Source: Lentisphaerota bacterium (GTDB lineage: Bacteria > Verrucomicrobiota > Lentisphaeria > Victivallales > Victivallaceae). Taken from it: a stretch of DNA of 32,866 nucleotides. Under the pieces are notes generated by a model. That model saw nothing but the letters and a program-made list of their open reading frames with translations, was not told where the DNA came from and did not search any database. The position numbers and the translations under genes are program-made. Within the stretch, counting starts at the first letter, position 1. The number at the start of each line of letters is the position of its first letter. Shown here piece by piece: positions 14,971 through 23,987 of this stretch. The DNA lies in assembly GCA_015061815.1 (NCBI GenBank), contig SUVW01000025.1, positions 1 through 32,866 on the forward strand. Direction: 5' to 3'.

Positions 14971-16500
14971 TCAGTTTTTTCCCGGCACACCCAGCAGAGA
15001 AAGGTGCTTGTCAAAGTGTGCTTCGATCCGGGCATCATAATCAGCTTCAAACTTGTGCATCGCCTCAAAGAAACGGCTGCGCAGTTTACCGGTGAGGATC
15101 GGACCGTAGTTGATATGGAGCAGCTGTCTGGCTTCAGGCATTTCCATCAGTGACGGCAGCTGACTGTCGCTCAAAGTATCCAGAGCCGGGATCTTGTTGA
15201 AGTCTGCCGTGATATGATAGAGTTTGAGCATATCATTCACATTATCCAGCGCGCACTGATGCATATCGCGGTAGAGCTGCGGATCTTTGTACGCAATAAC
15301 TGTCACAGCTTCCAGCCAGCTGGTACCGGCAGTTTTCAGATGCAGATAGTGACGGGTTTCCCGGCCGACGGTGGGATAAACCGCGAATTTATCACTGCCG
15401 CTGTGTACGGAAATTTTGTAATTGCCGTAATTCTGGGCGATCAAAGCGTGAACTTTGAACTGACGGTCAAATTCGGCCAGATCACCGATGTAATCGATCG
15501 CTTTCTGGAATTCTCCGATGAATCTGGGAGCCAGTGAACTGAATTCAACTTTGCGCCGCCGCAATTCACGGACGATGAAAAGATGGTGGCTCGGCAGAGT
15601 CGGACTGCTGGTTTCATCAATGCTGATCTCCAGATCGAATTCATCACCCCGGGCAGCTTTCAGATGTTCATAAACCTGATATGCGAAATCCAGAGCCGCA
15701 GTGTACATCACCGCGCAGCGTTTGGCGGTCAATTCATCCAGTTTGACCGTCACATCACCGCCGAGAACAAACTCTTTACCGGCATAATCTTTGATAACCA
15801 GAGCTTTCAGCTCTTCCGGAAGTCCGGCAAAAGCTTCATCGATCTGTGCCGCATCCCAATCACCGGCGGCCGCATTCATCACATCGGAAAGATCGAGCGT
15901 GATCATCGGCATTCCGGCTTCCAATGCCGAATCGATATCTTTGATCGTCTTCAAATGGTCGCCGTCGGCACCGTAACCGTCGCGGTAATCAGAAGCAAAA
16001 ACCAGAAAACAGGCATCATCGACCACCTTGCGGAAAGTTCTGCCGGTCATGGTCAATTCGCGGATCGACTGCTGCGCCAGAACCGGAGAAACCTGAACTT
16101 TGGCAGCCGCCCGGACATGACCGACGGTCGCCAGACCCAAACGGTCGCCGCAACCGACTGTGGTGCGGACATTGCGCAGACTTTTCGGTGCGGTCCAGGG
16201 GAAATGTTTACGCAGAGCCGCCGCATTGGCCGGAGAAAGTTCACCGGTCAGAGCGACCATTTTATTTTCCAGAACCGTCTTTTCTCCCTCGAAGCCGGCA
16301 GGGATATCCTTATCCCCGGCAGCGACCACCATCAGATATTTCTGCCGGTCATCCCGGCACATCAGCACCGCCGCTTTGCCCAGCGCGTGGACAGATGCCG
16401 GATACACGGTGACATTACCGGATACTTTCAGTACATTCTCTTTAAGTGCGCATTCGCCTTTACCGAGAAATGCAGTCAAACTTTCTGCAATTTTTTTCAT
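14971..16500 (-). CDS. uxaE: Tagaturonate epimerase family protein (UxaE type)
   Basis: A 509-residue protein matching the UxaE/TM0440 family. The glycine-rich RTTVGCGDRLGLATVGHV segment (about 111-128), SDYRDGYGADGDHLKTI and VHSGSDKFAVYPTVGRETRH blocks are the conserved sequences with metal- and substrate-binding His/Asp residues. The known reaction is 3-epimerisation of D-tagaturonate to D-fructuronate in D-galacturonate breakdown, bypassing the usual UxaB/UxaC branch, which suits a pectin- or mucus-sugar fermenter. It has a clear promoter at 16552-16580. Only 45 bp and no terminator separate it from yajC, so the export genes may be co-transcribed with it. Confidence 0.82.
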   Translation of the reverse strand: MKKIAESLTAFLGKGECALKENVLKVSGNVTVYPASVHALGKAAVLMCRDDRQKYLMVVAAGDKDIPAGFEGEKTVLENKMVALTGELSPANAAALRKHFPWTAPKSLRNVRTTVGCGDRLGLATVGHVRAAAKVQVSPVLAQQSIRELTMTGRTFRKVVDDACFLVFASDYRDGYGADGDHLKTIKDIDSALEAGMPMITLDLSDVMNAAAGDWDAAQIDEAFAGLPEELKALVIKDYAGKEFVLGGDVTVKLDELTAKRCAVMYTAALDFAYQVYEHLKAARGDEFDLEISIDETSSPTLPSHHLFIVRELRRRKVEFSSLAPRFIGEFQKAIDYIGDLAEFDRQFKVHALIAQNYGNYKISVHSGSDKFAVYPTVGRETRHYLHLKTAGTSWLEAVTVIAYKDPQLYRDMHQCALDNVNDMLKLYHITADFNKIPALDTLSDSQLPSLMEMPEARQLLHINYGPILTGKLRSRFFEAMHKFEADYDARIEAHFDKHLSLLGVPGKN

Positions 16501-16551
16501 AATAACCTTTCTGACTTTATGATTATGATATGCAAATATACAATTATAAAT

Positions 16552-16580
16552 AATATATCACCATTACGGTATTTTTTCAA
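16552..16580 (-). promoter_or_regulatory. Promoter of uxaE (and possibly yajC-secDF-ybaB)
   Basis: On the minus strand TTGAAA (16580-16575), exactly 17 bp, TATATT (16557-16552), with ATGGTGA directly before the -10. No other good promoter is seen between uxaE and yajC. Confidence 0.7.
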
Positions 16581-16600
16581 CTTATTCCGGGCACACCGTT

Positions 16601-18676
16601 TCAAAATTCCCGGCGGAATATGCCTGTCAACATCTGCAGCAGCGGCCGGAAGAGCTGTTCCCGGTGGATTATCCGGCATTTCACCCTGCGTCCGACGGCC
16701 GGAACATCGCGGCCTGCCCAACTCAATTCCACCCGGTAAAACAATCCTGCTGAATGTGATCTGCCTGCATCTTTTTCATCGTACCGCACCGGGATCGTCC
16801 CCCCGTGATCCTGCAGCAGCGGCGAAGCGGTCAACTCCTGCGCCACCGGGTCGATCGCAGTCACCCGGGCCGGATATCCGGAAATTTCCCCATCCACATA
16901 AATTTCAGCCCGGTCACCGGGATGCAGTTTCCCCACATCTTTTTCATCCGCGTAAGCATATATTACACTGTTGACCGTCCGCACCTCGCCGACGGCACTT
17001 CCCCGGGGCAGAAAACGGCCTTTGCAGAACTTATCCGCCGGGACTGGATAAAAGATCCCATCTGCCGGAGAACGGACGTTCAACTCCTGCTGCCGCCGCT
17101 GTAATTCCGCCAACGCGTTATGGTCGGAAATGACTTTGCGGGCGGAAATTCCGCCGGAGGCAAATTTTTTTTCATCCACCAGATCCATCCGGTGCTGCAG
17201 TTCATCCTGTTTGAGCAGATTCTGCATTTTTTCCTGTGCCATCACAAGTTGAGGTGAAGCTAAAGAAAACAACTCCGCATCTGCCGCCGTCCGGCAGGGC
17301 ATATCCGGCAGATCATGCAGCAAATACCCGCCCTCTTTCACCGTCACCGGATGCCGTTTCTCCGGAACCACTTCACCGGCAAGAGAAAAACTCCAGTTCC
17401 AGGGGATGAAAAGTATTACCGATACCGCCAGCACCAGCGCACTGCCCAATAACCATCCCGCCCGCACCGCCTTGCCGGAAGCCAGTTTTCTGATCGTCAC
17501 GACTTCACGGATGACCGGCAGCAGAAATATCATCCACACCTCCAGCACCAGCAATATCCATGCCGCGACCTTGATGAATTTGTGATATATCACCAGAATG
17601 ATCGCCGTGTAAAGAAATATCCGGTAAATCAACGCTCCCAGACCGAAAATCATCAGAAACCAACGGTGTTTTTCCTGCGGCTTGCTGCCGATGCCGAGAA
17701 GATAATGCCGCCAGCATTGCCGGATATATTCTCCGGAACGCATCATCAGATTGTCGATACCGGTAATATCGCAGAGAATATAGTAACCGTCATAGCGGAT
17801 GAAGGGATTGCCGTTGACCAGCAGAGAAGAGATCGTACTGACAGCAAAAATGTAAAACATCGTCGATTTCCACGCACCCGGTCCCAGACAGAAGTAGAGC
17901 AAGGCGGCAATACCGCCGGCCAGCAATTCAGCAATGATTCCGGCTCCGTCGATCAGAAGCCGCTGTTTCTGCGGCAGCTGCCAGCTGTCGGTCGTATCCG
18001 TATACAACCGGGGGTAAAACAGCATGAAGCCCACTCCGATCCCCCGCACCCGGCAGTTGAAACGGGTCGCCGCCAGCAAATGGGCCGCTTCATGAATGAT
18101 CTTCAAAACGATTATCGCCGCAAAATATTTTACCATCCCGGCCCAGGAGAGGGTGTCGGCAAATACTCTGCATATTTCAGATAAATCCCGCAACACCAGA
18201 ATAAATCCGGCGACCGCCGGTATCAGCAGCAGCATAACGGACTTCTTTGATGCCGCAAATGAGATGTACGGGCCGAATTTCTGACAGAATTTTTCCGGAT
18301 GAAGCGGCGGCAGACGGAAATACATATAAGCCGAAGCCCAGCGCAGAAAACGGCTCTTTTCCCGGATATCTGCCAACTTTTCACGCTTCTGCGATGCTTC
18401 CTGATACTCCGGCACCAACAAATTATTCTGCTGCAGAAATGTCAGAAGTTTCACCACCTCTGCAGCACTGGCGGCAATACCGTTTTTTTCCAGTTTCGCC
18501 AGAAAATCTGACAAAACCATCACAGTTGTCATTTGTGAAATTATCCGGCCGGCCCTTTCGGATATCCGGTAATACGCATCGGCCTGCGGATCAAACAACA
18601 TCAACGGTTCGCGCCGGATCATCCGTATATCCGGCCGGATAATGCCGACTCTGATGTTTCTGCTTTCAGGCATCAC
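16601..18676 (-). CDS. Site-2-protease-like (M50-type) membrane protein fused to a HlyD adaptor domain
   Basis: A 691-residue protein. Residues about 20-90 resemble a PqqD-like winged helix (LMLFDPQADAYYRIS...LLTFLQQNNLL). A polytopic core follows (about 145-430) with HEAAH at 195-199 inside a helix and NPFIRYDGYY at 290-299, the HExxH zinc site and the distal Asp (Asp296) of site-2/M50 proteases. The last helix ends near 430, and residues 435-691 are a periplasmic HlyD/lipoyl-type adaptor (PVTVKEGGYLLHDLP...NVRSPADGIFYPVP). Proteins of this build are annotated as M50 family or HlyD efflux adaptor. Last gene of the secretion operon; its start overlaps the preceding stop by 4 nt (ATGA). Whether it cleaves a substrate or only binds zinc is unknown. 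Confidence 0.8.
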   Translation of the reverse strand: MMPESRNIRVGIIRPDIRMIRREPLMLFDPQADAYYRISERAGRIISQMTTVMVLSDFLAKLEKNGIAASAAEVVKLLTFLQQNNLLVPEYQEASQKREKLADIREKSRFLRWASAYMYFRLPPLHPEKFCQKFGPYISFAASKKSVMLLLIPAVAGFILVLRDLSEICRVFADTLSWAGMVKYFAAIIVLKIIHEAAHLLAATRFNCRVRGIGVGFMLFYPRLYTDTTDSWQLPQKQRLLIDGAGIIAELLAGGIAALLYFCLGPGAWKSTMFYIFAVSTISSLLVNGNPFIRYDGYYILCDITGIDNLMMRSGEYIRQCWRHYLLGIGSKPQEKHRWFLMIFGLGALIYRIFLYTAIILVIYHKFIKVAAWILLVLEVWMIFLLPVIREVVTIRKLASGKAVRAGWLLGSALVLAVSVILFIPWNWSFSLAGEVVPEKRHPVTVKEGGYLLHDLPDMPCRTAADAELFSLASPQLVMAQEKMQNLLKQDELQHRMDLVDEKKFASGGISARKVISDHNALAELQRRQQELNVRSPADGIFYPVPADKFCKGRFLPRGSAVGEVRTVNSVIYAYADEKDVGKLHPGDRAEIYVDGEISGYPARVTAIDPVAQELTASPLLQDHGGTIPVRYDEKDAGRSHSAGLFYRVELSWAGRDVPAVGRRVKCRIIHREQLFRPLLQMLTGIFRREF

Positions 18677-20025
18677 ATCCCCCGGAAATAGAGCAGCGCG
18701 CTTTTAAACAGCCAATAGAAGAGCGACACGTTTTTTCCCTCAAGTCTGGCTGTCCCGCGCATCCCGTAACGCAAGTCGCTGTTCCCGGAAAAATTTTCCG
18801 GCATTTTACCGTATACTTTATAAGCATAACTCTTCTGTCCGGTCAACTCCGGATAAGGCGAAATACGGCTGATACCGACCGGGATGCCCCTTTCCGGAGC
18901 CGTGTGCAAAAATGCGGTGACCGTCAATTTATCCTGCAAAAGAGAGGCATCTTTCTCATCCACCGGGATCTCAAGCATGATATCCTCACCGCCGTACACC
19001 GAGAACAACTCATCCCCCATCCGTACCGCCCGGCCGGAAAGACTTTTATCCGCTTGCAAAGCATAGACCAACACCCCGGCTGCCGGAGCTTTCACCGCTG
19101 CATTATCCAGAAACCACTGCGCCTCTTTAACCGCCACCCGGGCCGTTTCCCGGCGCAGTTCCAGAAGCTTCACCTTGCCAAGTTTCTCGCTGTCAGTAAA
19201 AGAATTGCGGCTTTCCAGAGCGATTTGCGCATCCAATTCGGCAAGTTCCATTTTTGCCTCTTCAAGACGGTATTCCAACAACTCTTTATCATATTCCGCC
19301 ACCGTTTCCCCGGCGGCGACCATATCGCCATCCTGACGCATCACTCCGGCGATGGTTCCGTCAAAAAGTGCGTATGCCGGACTCTTTTTTTCCGGGATCA
19401 GGGTAAATTCCGCCGTTGCCCTTTCCGGCACCCGGATAAACATCACTGCGGCAACTGCCGCCAGCAATATCACCGCCCGGATGATCCGCTTTTTCCGGCG
19501 GCTGAATCCGGCAGAGTGTTTCCGGCCCTTCAACCGGTGATAAGTCAACGCTTCCGCGATGGATCGTCCCAGCAGTTTTGCCAGATGTTCCACCCCCGGC
19601 GGGATACTGCCGGAATACTCCAGAAGCCAAATATATTCACTCTCTTTTCCCTCCTGTCCCGGCGGAACAAGCGGCATGATAAAGTATACCGTTTCTCCGT
19701 TATCCAACGTTTCCGGCAGACCCTTACCGGCACTCAAGACCATAACATCACTGCCGCCGGAAATGATTTCGGACAACAGTTTTTTCTGCTCCAACACCAA
19801 TTGTGAACGGGGATTTTTCTCCGGAATGCCCGATTGGGCGGCCAATTCCATACATCCGTCAAACCGGGTAAAAAGTGCCGCACTGCGAAAATTCAACAGC
19901 ACCCGGCTGTCATTGACCGCCCGCAGTGCCGCATCATCGAAATCTGCTGCTCCGAAAAGATCGTGCCCCAGTTTCAGTACCAGTGCCATCGTCCGTAATT
20001 TTGCCGCCGCATCATCATTGATCAT
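18673..20025 (-). CDS. HlyD-type membrane adaptor with N-terminal GAF-like domain
   Basis: A 450-residue protein. The cytoplasmic N-terminal part (about 15-165) has the length and alternating pattern of a GAF domain (ALFTRFDGCMELAAQSGIP, ETVYFIMPLVPP, EYIWLLEYSG). One membrane helix follows (about 181-198), then a periplasmic HlyD arm: first lipoyl half (YALFDGTIAGVMRQDGDMVA), a coiled-coil hairpin (about 245-300), second half (VKAPAAGVLVYALQADKSLS), and a beta-barrel part. This would link a cytoplasmic sensor to an envelope adaptor. It overlaps the upstream adaptor gene by 11 nt and the protease-like gene by 4 nt, so all three are coupled. The GAF call rests on pattern only. Confidence 0.72.
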   Translation of the reverse strand: MINDDAAAKLRTMALVLKLGHDLFGAADFDDAALRAVNDSRVLLNFRSAALFTRFDGCMELAAQSGIPEKNPRSQLVLEQKKLLSEIISGGSDVMVLSAGKGLPETLDNGETVYFIMPLVPPGQEGKESEYIWLLEYSGSIPPGVEHLAKLLGRSIAEALTYHRLKGRKHSAGFSRRKKRIIRAVILLAAVAAVMFIRVPERATAEFTLIPEKKSPAYALFDGTIAGVMRQDGDMVAAGETVAEYDKELLEYRLEEAKMELAELDAQIALESRNSFTDSEKLGKVKLLELRRETARVAVKEAQWFLDNAAVKAPAAGVLVYALQADKSLSGRAVRMGDELFSVYGGEDIMLEIPVDEKDASLLQDKLTVTAFLHTAPERGIPVGISRISPYPELTGQKSYAYKVYGKMPENFSGNSDLRYGMRGTARLEGKNVSLFYWLFKSALLYFRGM

Positions 20026-20725
20026 GGAGCAGTTCTCCTGTGCTGCCGGCAGTTATAAGAGCTTGCCGGTTGTCGATTTTCACCCGGATACGGAGTGTGC
20101 CGGTTCGGTGATCGGCTTGCGGAGAAACTTCATATATGTTTCCGGAAATTATCCTGCCGTCATCCAGACGGATCTTCACCGGATTGCCGACTGCAGTCAG
20201 CTTCCGGTCGCCCGCCGGAACATTCATCACCGCCAGAAGAGTACTGTCATCGATGATCCGGCACAACTCCTGTCCCGGCCTGACCGTTTCATGCTCACGG
20301 GTGATCAATTCCGCCAGTTTCCCGGCAAATGGAGCTGTTATCACGCACGCGGATAATTCCAACTGCGCTCTCTGCATGGCCGATTGCGACATCTCTTTTT
20401 CAAATTCCGCTTTTTTCAACTCAAAATCGCTGGTCAGGCTCCTTTCCCGGAGCTTGCGTTTATTCTCAAATGACGCCAGATGGAACTCATATTGCGCCCG
20501 GGCCCGCTGAAACTCCAATGCGTGCCGGCGGTCATCCATTTTCACCAGTTCTGCTCCGGCCGGGAATGCTTCACCGATACGCCATGAACACGGGAGCATC
20601 CGGGATTCAACCCGGGAAGCAAGCACCGCCTCCCGGCTGGGAAACAGTACTGTGCGCACCTTTTCCTGCGCCGTCAATACGCCGCAAAAAAGCAGAACCA
20701 ATACTGTTGTTCCCGGATATTTCAT
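20015..20725 (-). CDS. Small periplasmic membrane-fusion (adaptor) protein
   Basis: A 236-residue exported protein with signal peptide (about residues 1-19, ending VLTAQ). It has the core of an RND/MFP-type adaptor: a coiled-coil hairpin (about 70-125, EFQRARAQYEFHLASFENKR...) flanked by lipoyl halves (CVITAPFAGKLAELI), and a beta-barrel segment (NPVKIRLDDGRIISGNI). It is shorter than normal (350-400), lacking the membrane-proximal domain. The start overlaps the cargo stop by 4 nt (ATGA). No RND pump is nearby, so it probably works with the two membrane adaptors that follow. Confidence 0.75.
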   Translation of the reverse strand: MKYPGTTVLVLLFCGVLTAQEKVRTVLFPSREAVLASRVESRMLPCSWRIGEAFPAGAELVKMDDRRHALEFQRARAQYEFHLASFENKRKLRERSLTSDFELKKAEFEKEMSQSAMQRAQLELSACVITAPFAGKLAELITREHETVRPGQELCRIIDDSTLLAVMNVPAGDRKLTAVGNPVKIRLDDGRIISGNIYEVSPQADHRTGTLRIRVKIDNRQALITAGSTGELLHDQ

Positions 20726-23700
20726 GCCTCGATCAACTCCTCAAGCAATTTTTCCAGATCACCTTTGAAAGCATCGGCCTTTTCCGGCAGAGCTTCGATC
20801 CCCGGCAGAACCTGCCAGAAGTCACCCAGCGGATTTTCGCCATCGGCATAGATCGTTCCACCGGGTATCGCCATCGGCATGACCGAACTTTCCCGGATCA
20901 ACTCTCCTGCTTTCATCGGCAGAAACTTCAGCGCATCCAGTGACACTGTCTCTTTGAACTGCTGCAATGCGGCATCATCCTGACCGATAACCGTTTCACC
21001 GCCGCCGCCCGGATTCCAGTTGTAACGGAGCATCGTATGGGAAACCAGTTCAGAATAGTTCATCGTGTAGATGTCACCGTAAGAAGCATCCCCTCCGATA
21101 CCATTGCCGGTCAGATCCCCCTGCATCGACGGGATATTTCCGGAAAATTGCGGATTCAAACCGTCAGAGTAATCTCCGCCGATACCGGGAGTGTTCATCA
21201 CTACCGTAAAGGAGGTATTGACCGCATGATAGTTGCCGTCCGGAAGTGTCACTGTTACCGTATAACTGCCGGGTTCTGTGAAACTTTTGCCGCCCCAGTC
21301 AACACTCAACGGCACCTTGTTCCCGTTGATATCCTCGTAATATGCCGAAACAGAATCTTTCTGATCCTCTCCGTTGTAATAGTACGGTTCATTTGTAACA
21401 TATTGCACAGTCACATCTTTAGGCGTGACGGTCAACGTGCCTTCGGTCCGGGTGATGTTGTAATTGACTGCCAGCGTGTTGGAATCAAGCGTGTAATCAA
21501 AGGTGTTGCTGCTGCTGCCGGCATCGGTTTGAGAACCGGTCACGTTGAATGCTGCACCTTCGCCGTTGACAAAACCATCGCCGCCGACCGCAATTGAACT
21601 GTCGGTCAAAGCACTGCCGTCATAGATCTTTTCCGCCGTACCGGAAGTCATAGTCACATCGCGGGCAACGACAGTGATGTTGCCTTCCAGATATTCTACA
21701 TCAAAGTTACCTGTCACATTCTGCCACACATTCTGCCAGTTATATGAAGCGGTAAGCTCGCGTGCCTTGACCGCATAACCGCCGGCAACCACATCTTTGC
21801 CGCTGGTTTCAGGCGCGGTGACATTGAGAACTGCTGTGATCCGGCTGGTATCCAAATCGGTGTTTGCCGTATGATAAGTCACTTCGGTTGAATGCTTCTG
21901 CCCATTGTATTCCACCGTCTTATCCACCGGAGTGACCTTCAGGTATATCTCCCCGGCAACTGCACCGATAAAGAACTCATTTATCCCGAAATAGGTGTGC
22001 GCCAACGCCCGGTGATCCCCCAGTTGATCCGACTCAATGATTTCGGTCGCTACCGGGGCGTTCACCGCATTGCCGGAAATATCTTTCCAATTGTCATTTC
22101 CGGCATCATAAATATATTTACCATTGGAATAGGAATATGCGGTCAAAACACCGCCGTATCCGGCGACACCCTGATTATTAACCTGCACAACGCCATTGTC
22201 AAATTTGGCAACGGTCGCACCGTTGTTGCTGTTGGTCATGGTCGATGCAAAAATATCTTCCATACTGACCGTCGAACCGGAAACTGAACCGGCAGAATTG
22301 GAAATCTGCCAATCCGTGTCGTTGTTCCCATCCCGAACCTGATCGTATATGGAGTGAACCACGTTTACCCCGGCATCATCGGAAGAAATACAAATCCCGG
22401 ATTGCTGAATCGTATTGCTGTCACTGATACTGTAATTACCATAAACAATGGAATTCAGTACATTCAACGCAGAACCGCCAGCGGAATCCTGGGCAAAAAT
22501 CGCAGCTCCGCTGAATCCATCTGAATAGTAATCATAATTACCGGTTACAGTAGAGTCAACCACGTTTATATTGAATTTTCCTCCAATCACATAAATTGCT
22601 CCGCCGTCACCGGCTGCACCTGTCATGACCAGCGCACCATTGTTGTAAAGAGTGGAATTTACGATGTCAAGCGAAACATTCCCGTCCAATGTTTTCAAAT
22701 AAACCGCACCGCCGTCACTGGCCTGACAGTTGCTGATGGAGACATTTTTCAAGGTCAGTTTGGCATCGCTGACGGCATTGATAAAAACAGCTCCGCCGTA
22801 CTGGCCCCGGGAATCGGTAATATTGACATGGTCGAGGGTCAAATCTGCGCTTCCCGAACTGCTGATATAAATCGCGCCGCCATCCCACTCATTGGAAACA
22901 TCGGAAAAACCGTCACCGTCGTCCAGATCCAAATAACTGATCGATATCGAAATGTCGTTGTTAACCTCGGCTTTGAATATCCGGATCAGATCGTCAGCAG
23001 TGGTAATGGTGATCCGGGTGTCAGCATCGCCGGTAATGGTGACATTGGCCGTGATCTCAAGCTCGCCGCTAGTCAAAGTGATCACAGTATCGCTCCACGA
23101 AGTTGTGTCAAATGTGATCTCTGATCCCGGATTATCATTGGCTTCAATGATCGCCTCACGCAAACTTGTCACTCCGTCTGTATCATCAACAATATCACTG
23201 TCGGTAGTGACCGTGATAGGCTGCAAATTACCGGAAAAATCATCCGGAACGATCGCGCCGGTCTCAACTTCACCATCTGAATACTCCAACTCCCAGTTCC
23301 CGGATATACCGGTGGTGTCGCTGCTTGCCGCCACATCTGCTCCGGAAGCATCGGAAATCATCCCGATCAGTTCCTGCCCCTCTGCACCGGCTGCCGTATT
23401 GCAGCCGTACAGCAGAATATCTCCATCTTCCGTCAGATGTTCCCCGATATCCTGCCACGCGCCGGCATCGAAATTTTCCGCATCAACGACCTGACCGTTT
23501 ACCAGAATATGTCCGTCATTGCCGTGTGTGACCAGATGAATGGCCGAATAGACCTTACCGCTTTGATCCAGAAACTCATTCAATTCCGCCAGTCCGCTGC
23601 CATCACCGAGGATCAATACCTCCCGATTGCTCTGCAGGGAATCAATGATCGCAGCTTTGTCTGCCACCGACTGATTGATCACGACCAACTCTCTGCCGCC

Positions 23701-23979
23701 GGAAGGAATGACTCCGTCGATCAGAGCGTTGACCTCTGCATCCACGTCAGCAATATCCGCCGGATCAAGCGGGGGAGTGCCGGAAATACCATCAGCCGGA
23801 TTTTCCGGAGGAGCATTTTTCACAGCATCGCGCTCCAGTTGCGCCTGCCGGTCACTTTCGCTCATATTGGTGTTGGGATCACTCTGTGCTGCTTCCGCCG
23901 CTTCGACGATCTCCGCCGCCGCTGCCGCTTCAAACAGCACCCGATCCTCAAGTTTGAAAAATTCAAGCTCTTTCATCAT
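20722..23979 (-). CDS. Large DUF4347 / beta-helix / MBG-repeat surface protein, probable type I secretion cargo
   Basis: A 1085-residue protein. The N-terminus has KLEDRVLFEAAAAAEIVEAA (9-28), a variant of the LEPR-xLL motif found at the start of giant PVC surface proteins. Residues about 97-252 are a DUF4347 domain (ELVVINQSV, AIHLVTHGNDGHILV, LLYGCNTAAG, ADVAASSDTTG, GNWELEY). VTSLREAIIEAN (270-281) opens a right-handed beta-helix (about 285-600) with repeated GGAIY/GGAVF turns. Three MBG-like blocks follow (about 680-930; VEYNGQKHSTEV, EKIYDGSALTD, YYYNGEDQKDS). There is no Sec signal peptide and no RTX nonapeptide, and the C-terminus is an amphipathic acidic helix (DLEKLLEELIEA). The position between tolC and the adaptor genes makes it the natural substrate. 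Confidence 0.8.
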   Translation of the reverse strand: MMKELEFFKLEDRVLFEAAAAAEIVEAAEAAQSDPNTNMSESDRQAQLERDAVKNAPPENPADGISGTPPLDPADIADVDAEVNALIDGVIPSGGRELVVINQSVADKAAIIDSLQSNREVLILGDGSGLAELNEFLDQSGKVYSAIHLVTHGNDGHILVNGQVVDAENFDAGAWQDIGEHLTEDGDILLYGCNTAAGAEGQELIGMISDASGADVAASSDTTGISGNWELEYSDGEVETGAIVPDDFSGNLQPITVTTDSDIVDDTDGVTSLREAIIEANDNPGSEITFDTTSWSDTVITLTSGELEITANVTITGDADTRITITTADDLIRIFKAEVNNDISISISYLDLDDGDGFSDVSNEWDGGAIYISSSGSADLTLDHVNITDSRGQYGGAVFINAVSDAKLTLKNVSISNCQASDGGAVYLKTLDGNVSLDIVNSTLYNNGALVMTGAAGDGGAIYVIGGKFNINVVDSTVTGNYDYYSDGFSGAAIFAQDSAGGSALNVLNSIVYGNYSISDSNTIQQSGICISSDDAGVNVVHSIYDQVRDGNNDTDWQISNSAGSVSGSTVSMEDIFASTMTNSNNGATVAKFDNGVVQVNNQGVAGYGGVLTAYSYSNGKYIYDAGNDNWKDISGNAVNAPVATEIIESDQLGDHRALAHTYFGINEFFIGAVAGEIYLKVTPVDKTVEYNGQKHSTEVTYHTANTDLDTSRITAVLNVTAPETSGKDVVAGGYAVKARELTASYNWQNVWQNVTGNFDVEYLEGNITVVARDVTMTSGTAEKIYDGSALTDSSIAVGGDGFVNGEGAAFNVTGSQTDAGSSSNTFDYTLDSNTLAVNYNITRTEGTLTVTPKDVTVQYVTNEPYYYNGEDQKDSVSAYYEDINGNKVPLSVDWGGKSFTEPGSYTVTVTLPDGNYHAVNTSFTVVMNTPGIGGDYSDGLNPQFSGNIPSMQGDLTGNGIGGDASYGDIYTMNYSELVSHTMLRYNWNPGGGGETVIGQDDAALQQFKETVSLDALKFLPMKAGELIRESSVMPMAIPGGTIYADGENPLGDFWQVLPGIEALPEKADAFKGDLEKLLEELIEA

Positions 23980-23987
23980 TCAACATC

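Noticed and set aside
15583..16974. Plus-strand open frame of 463 codons
   Set aside because: It spans the uxaE gene, its promoter and the end of the protease-like gene in antisense, with no recognisable domain.
20722..23979. RTX toxin
   Set aside because: No GGxGxDxxx nonapeptide repeats are present; the repeats are beta-helix and MBG-like.
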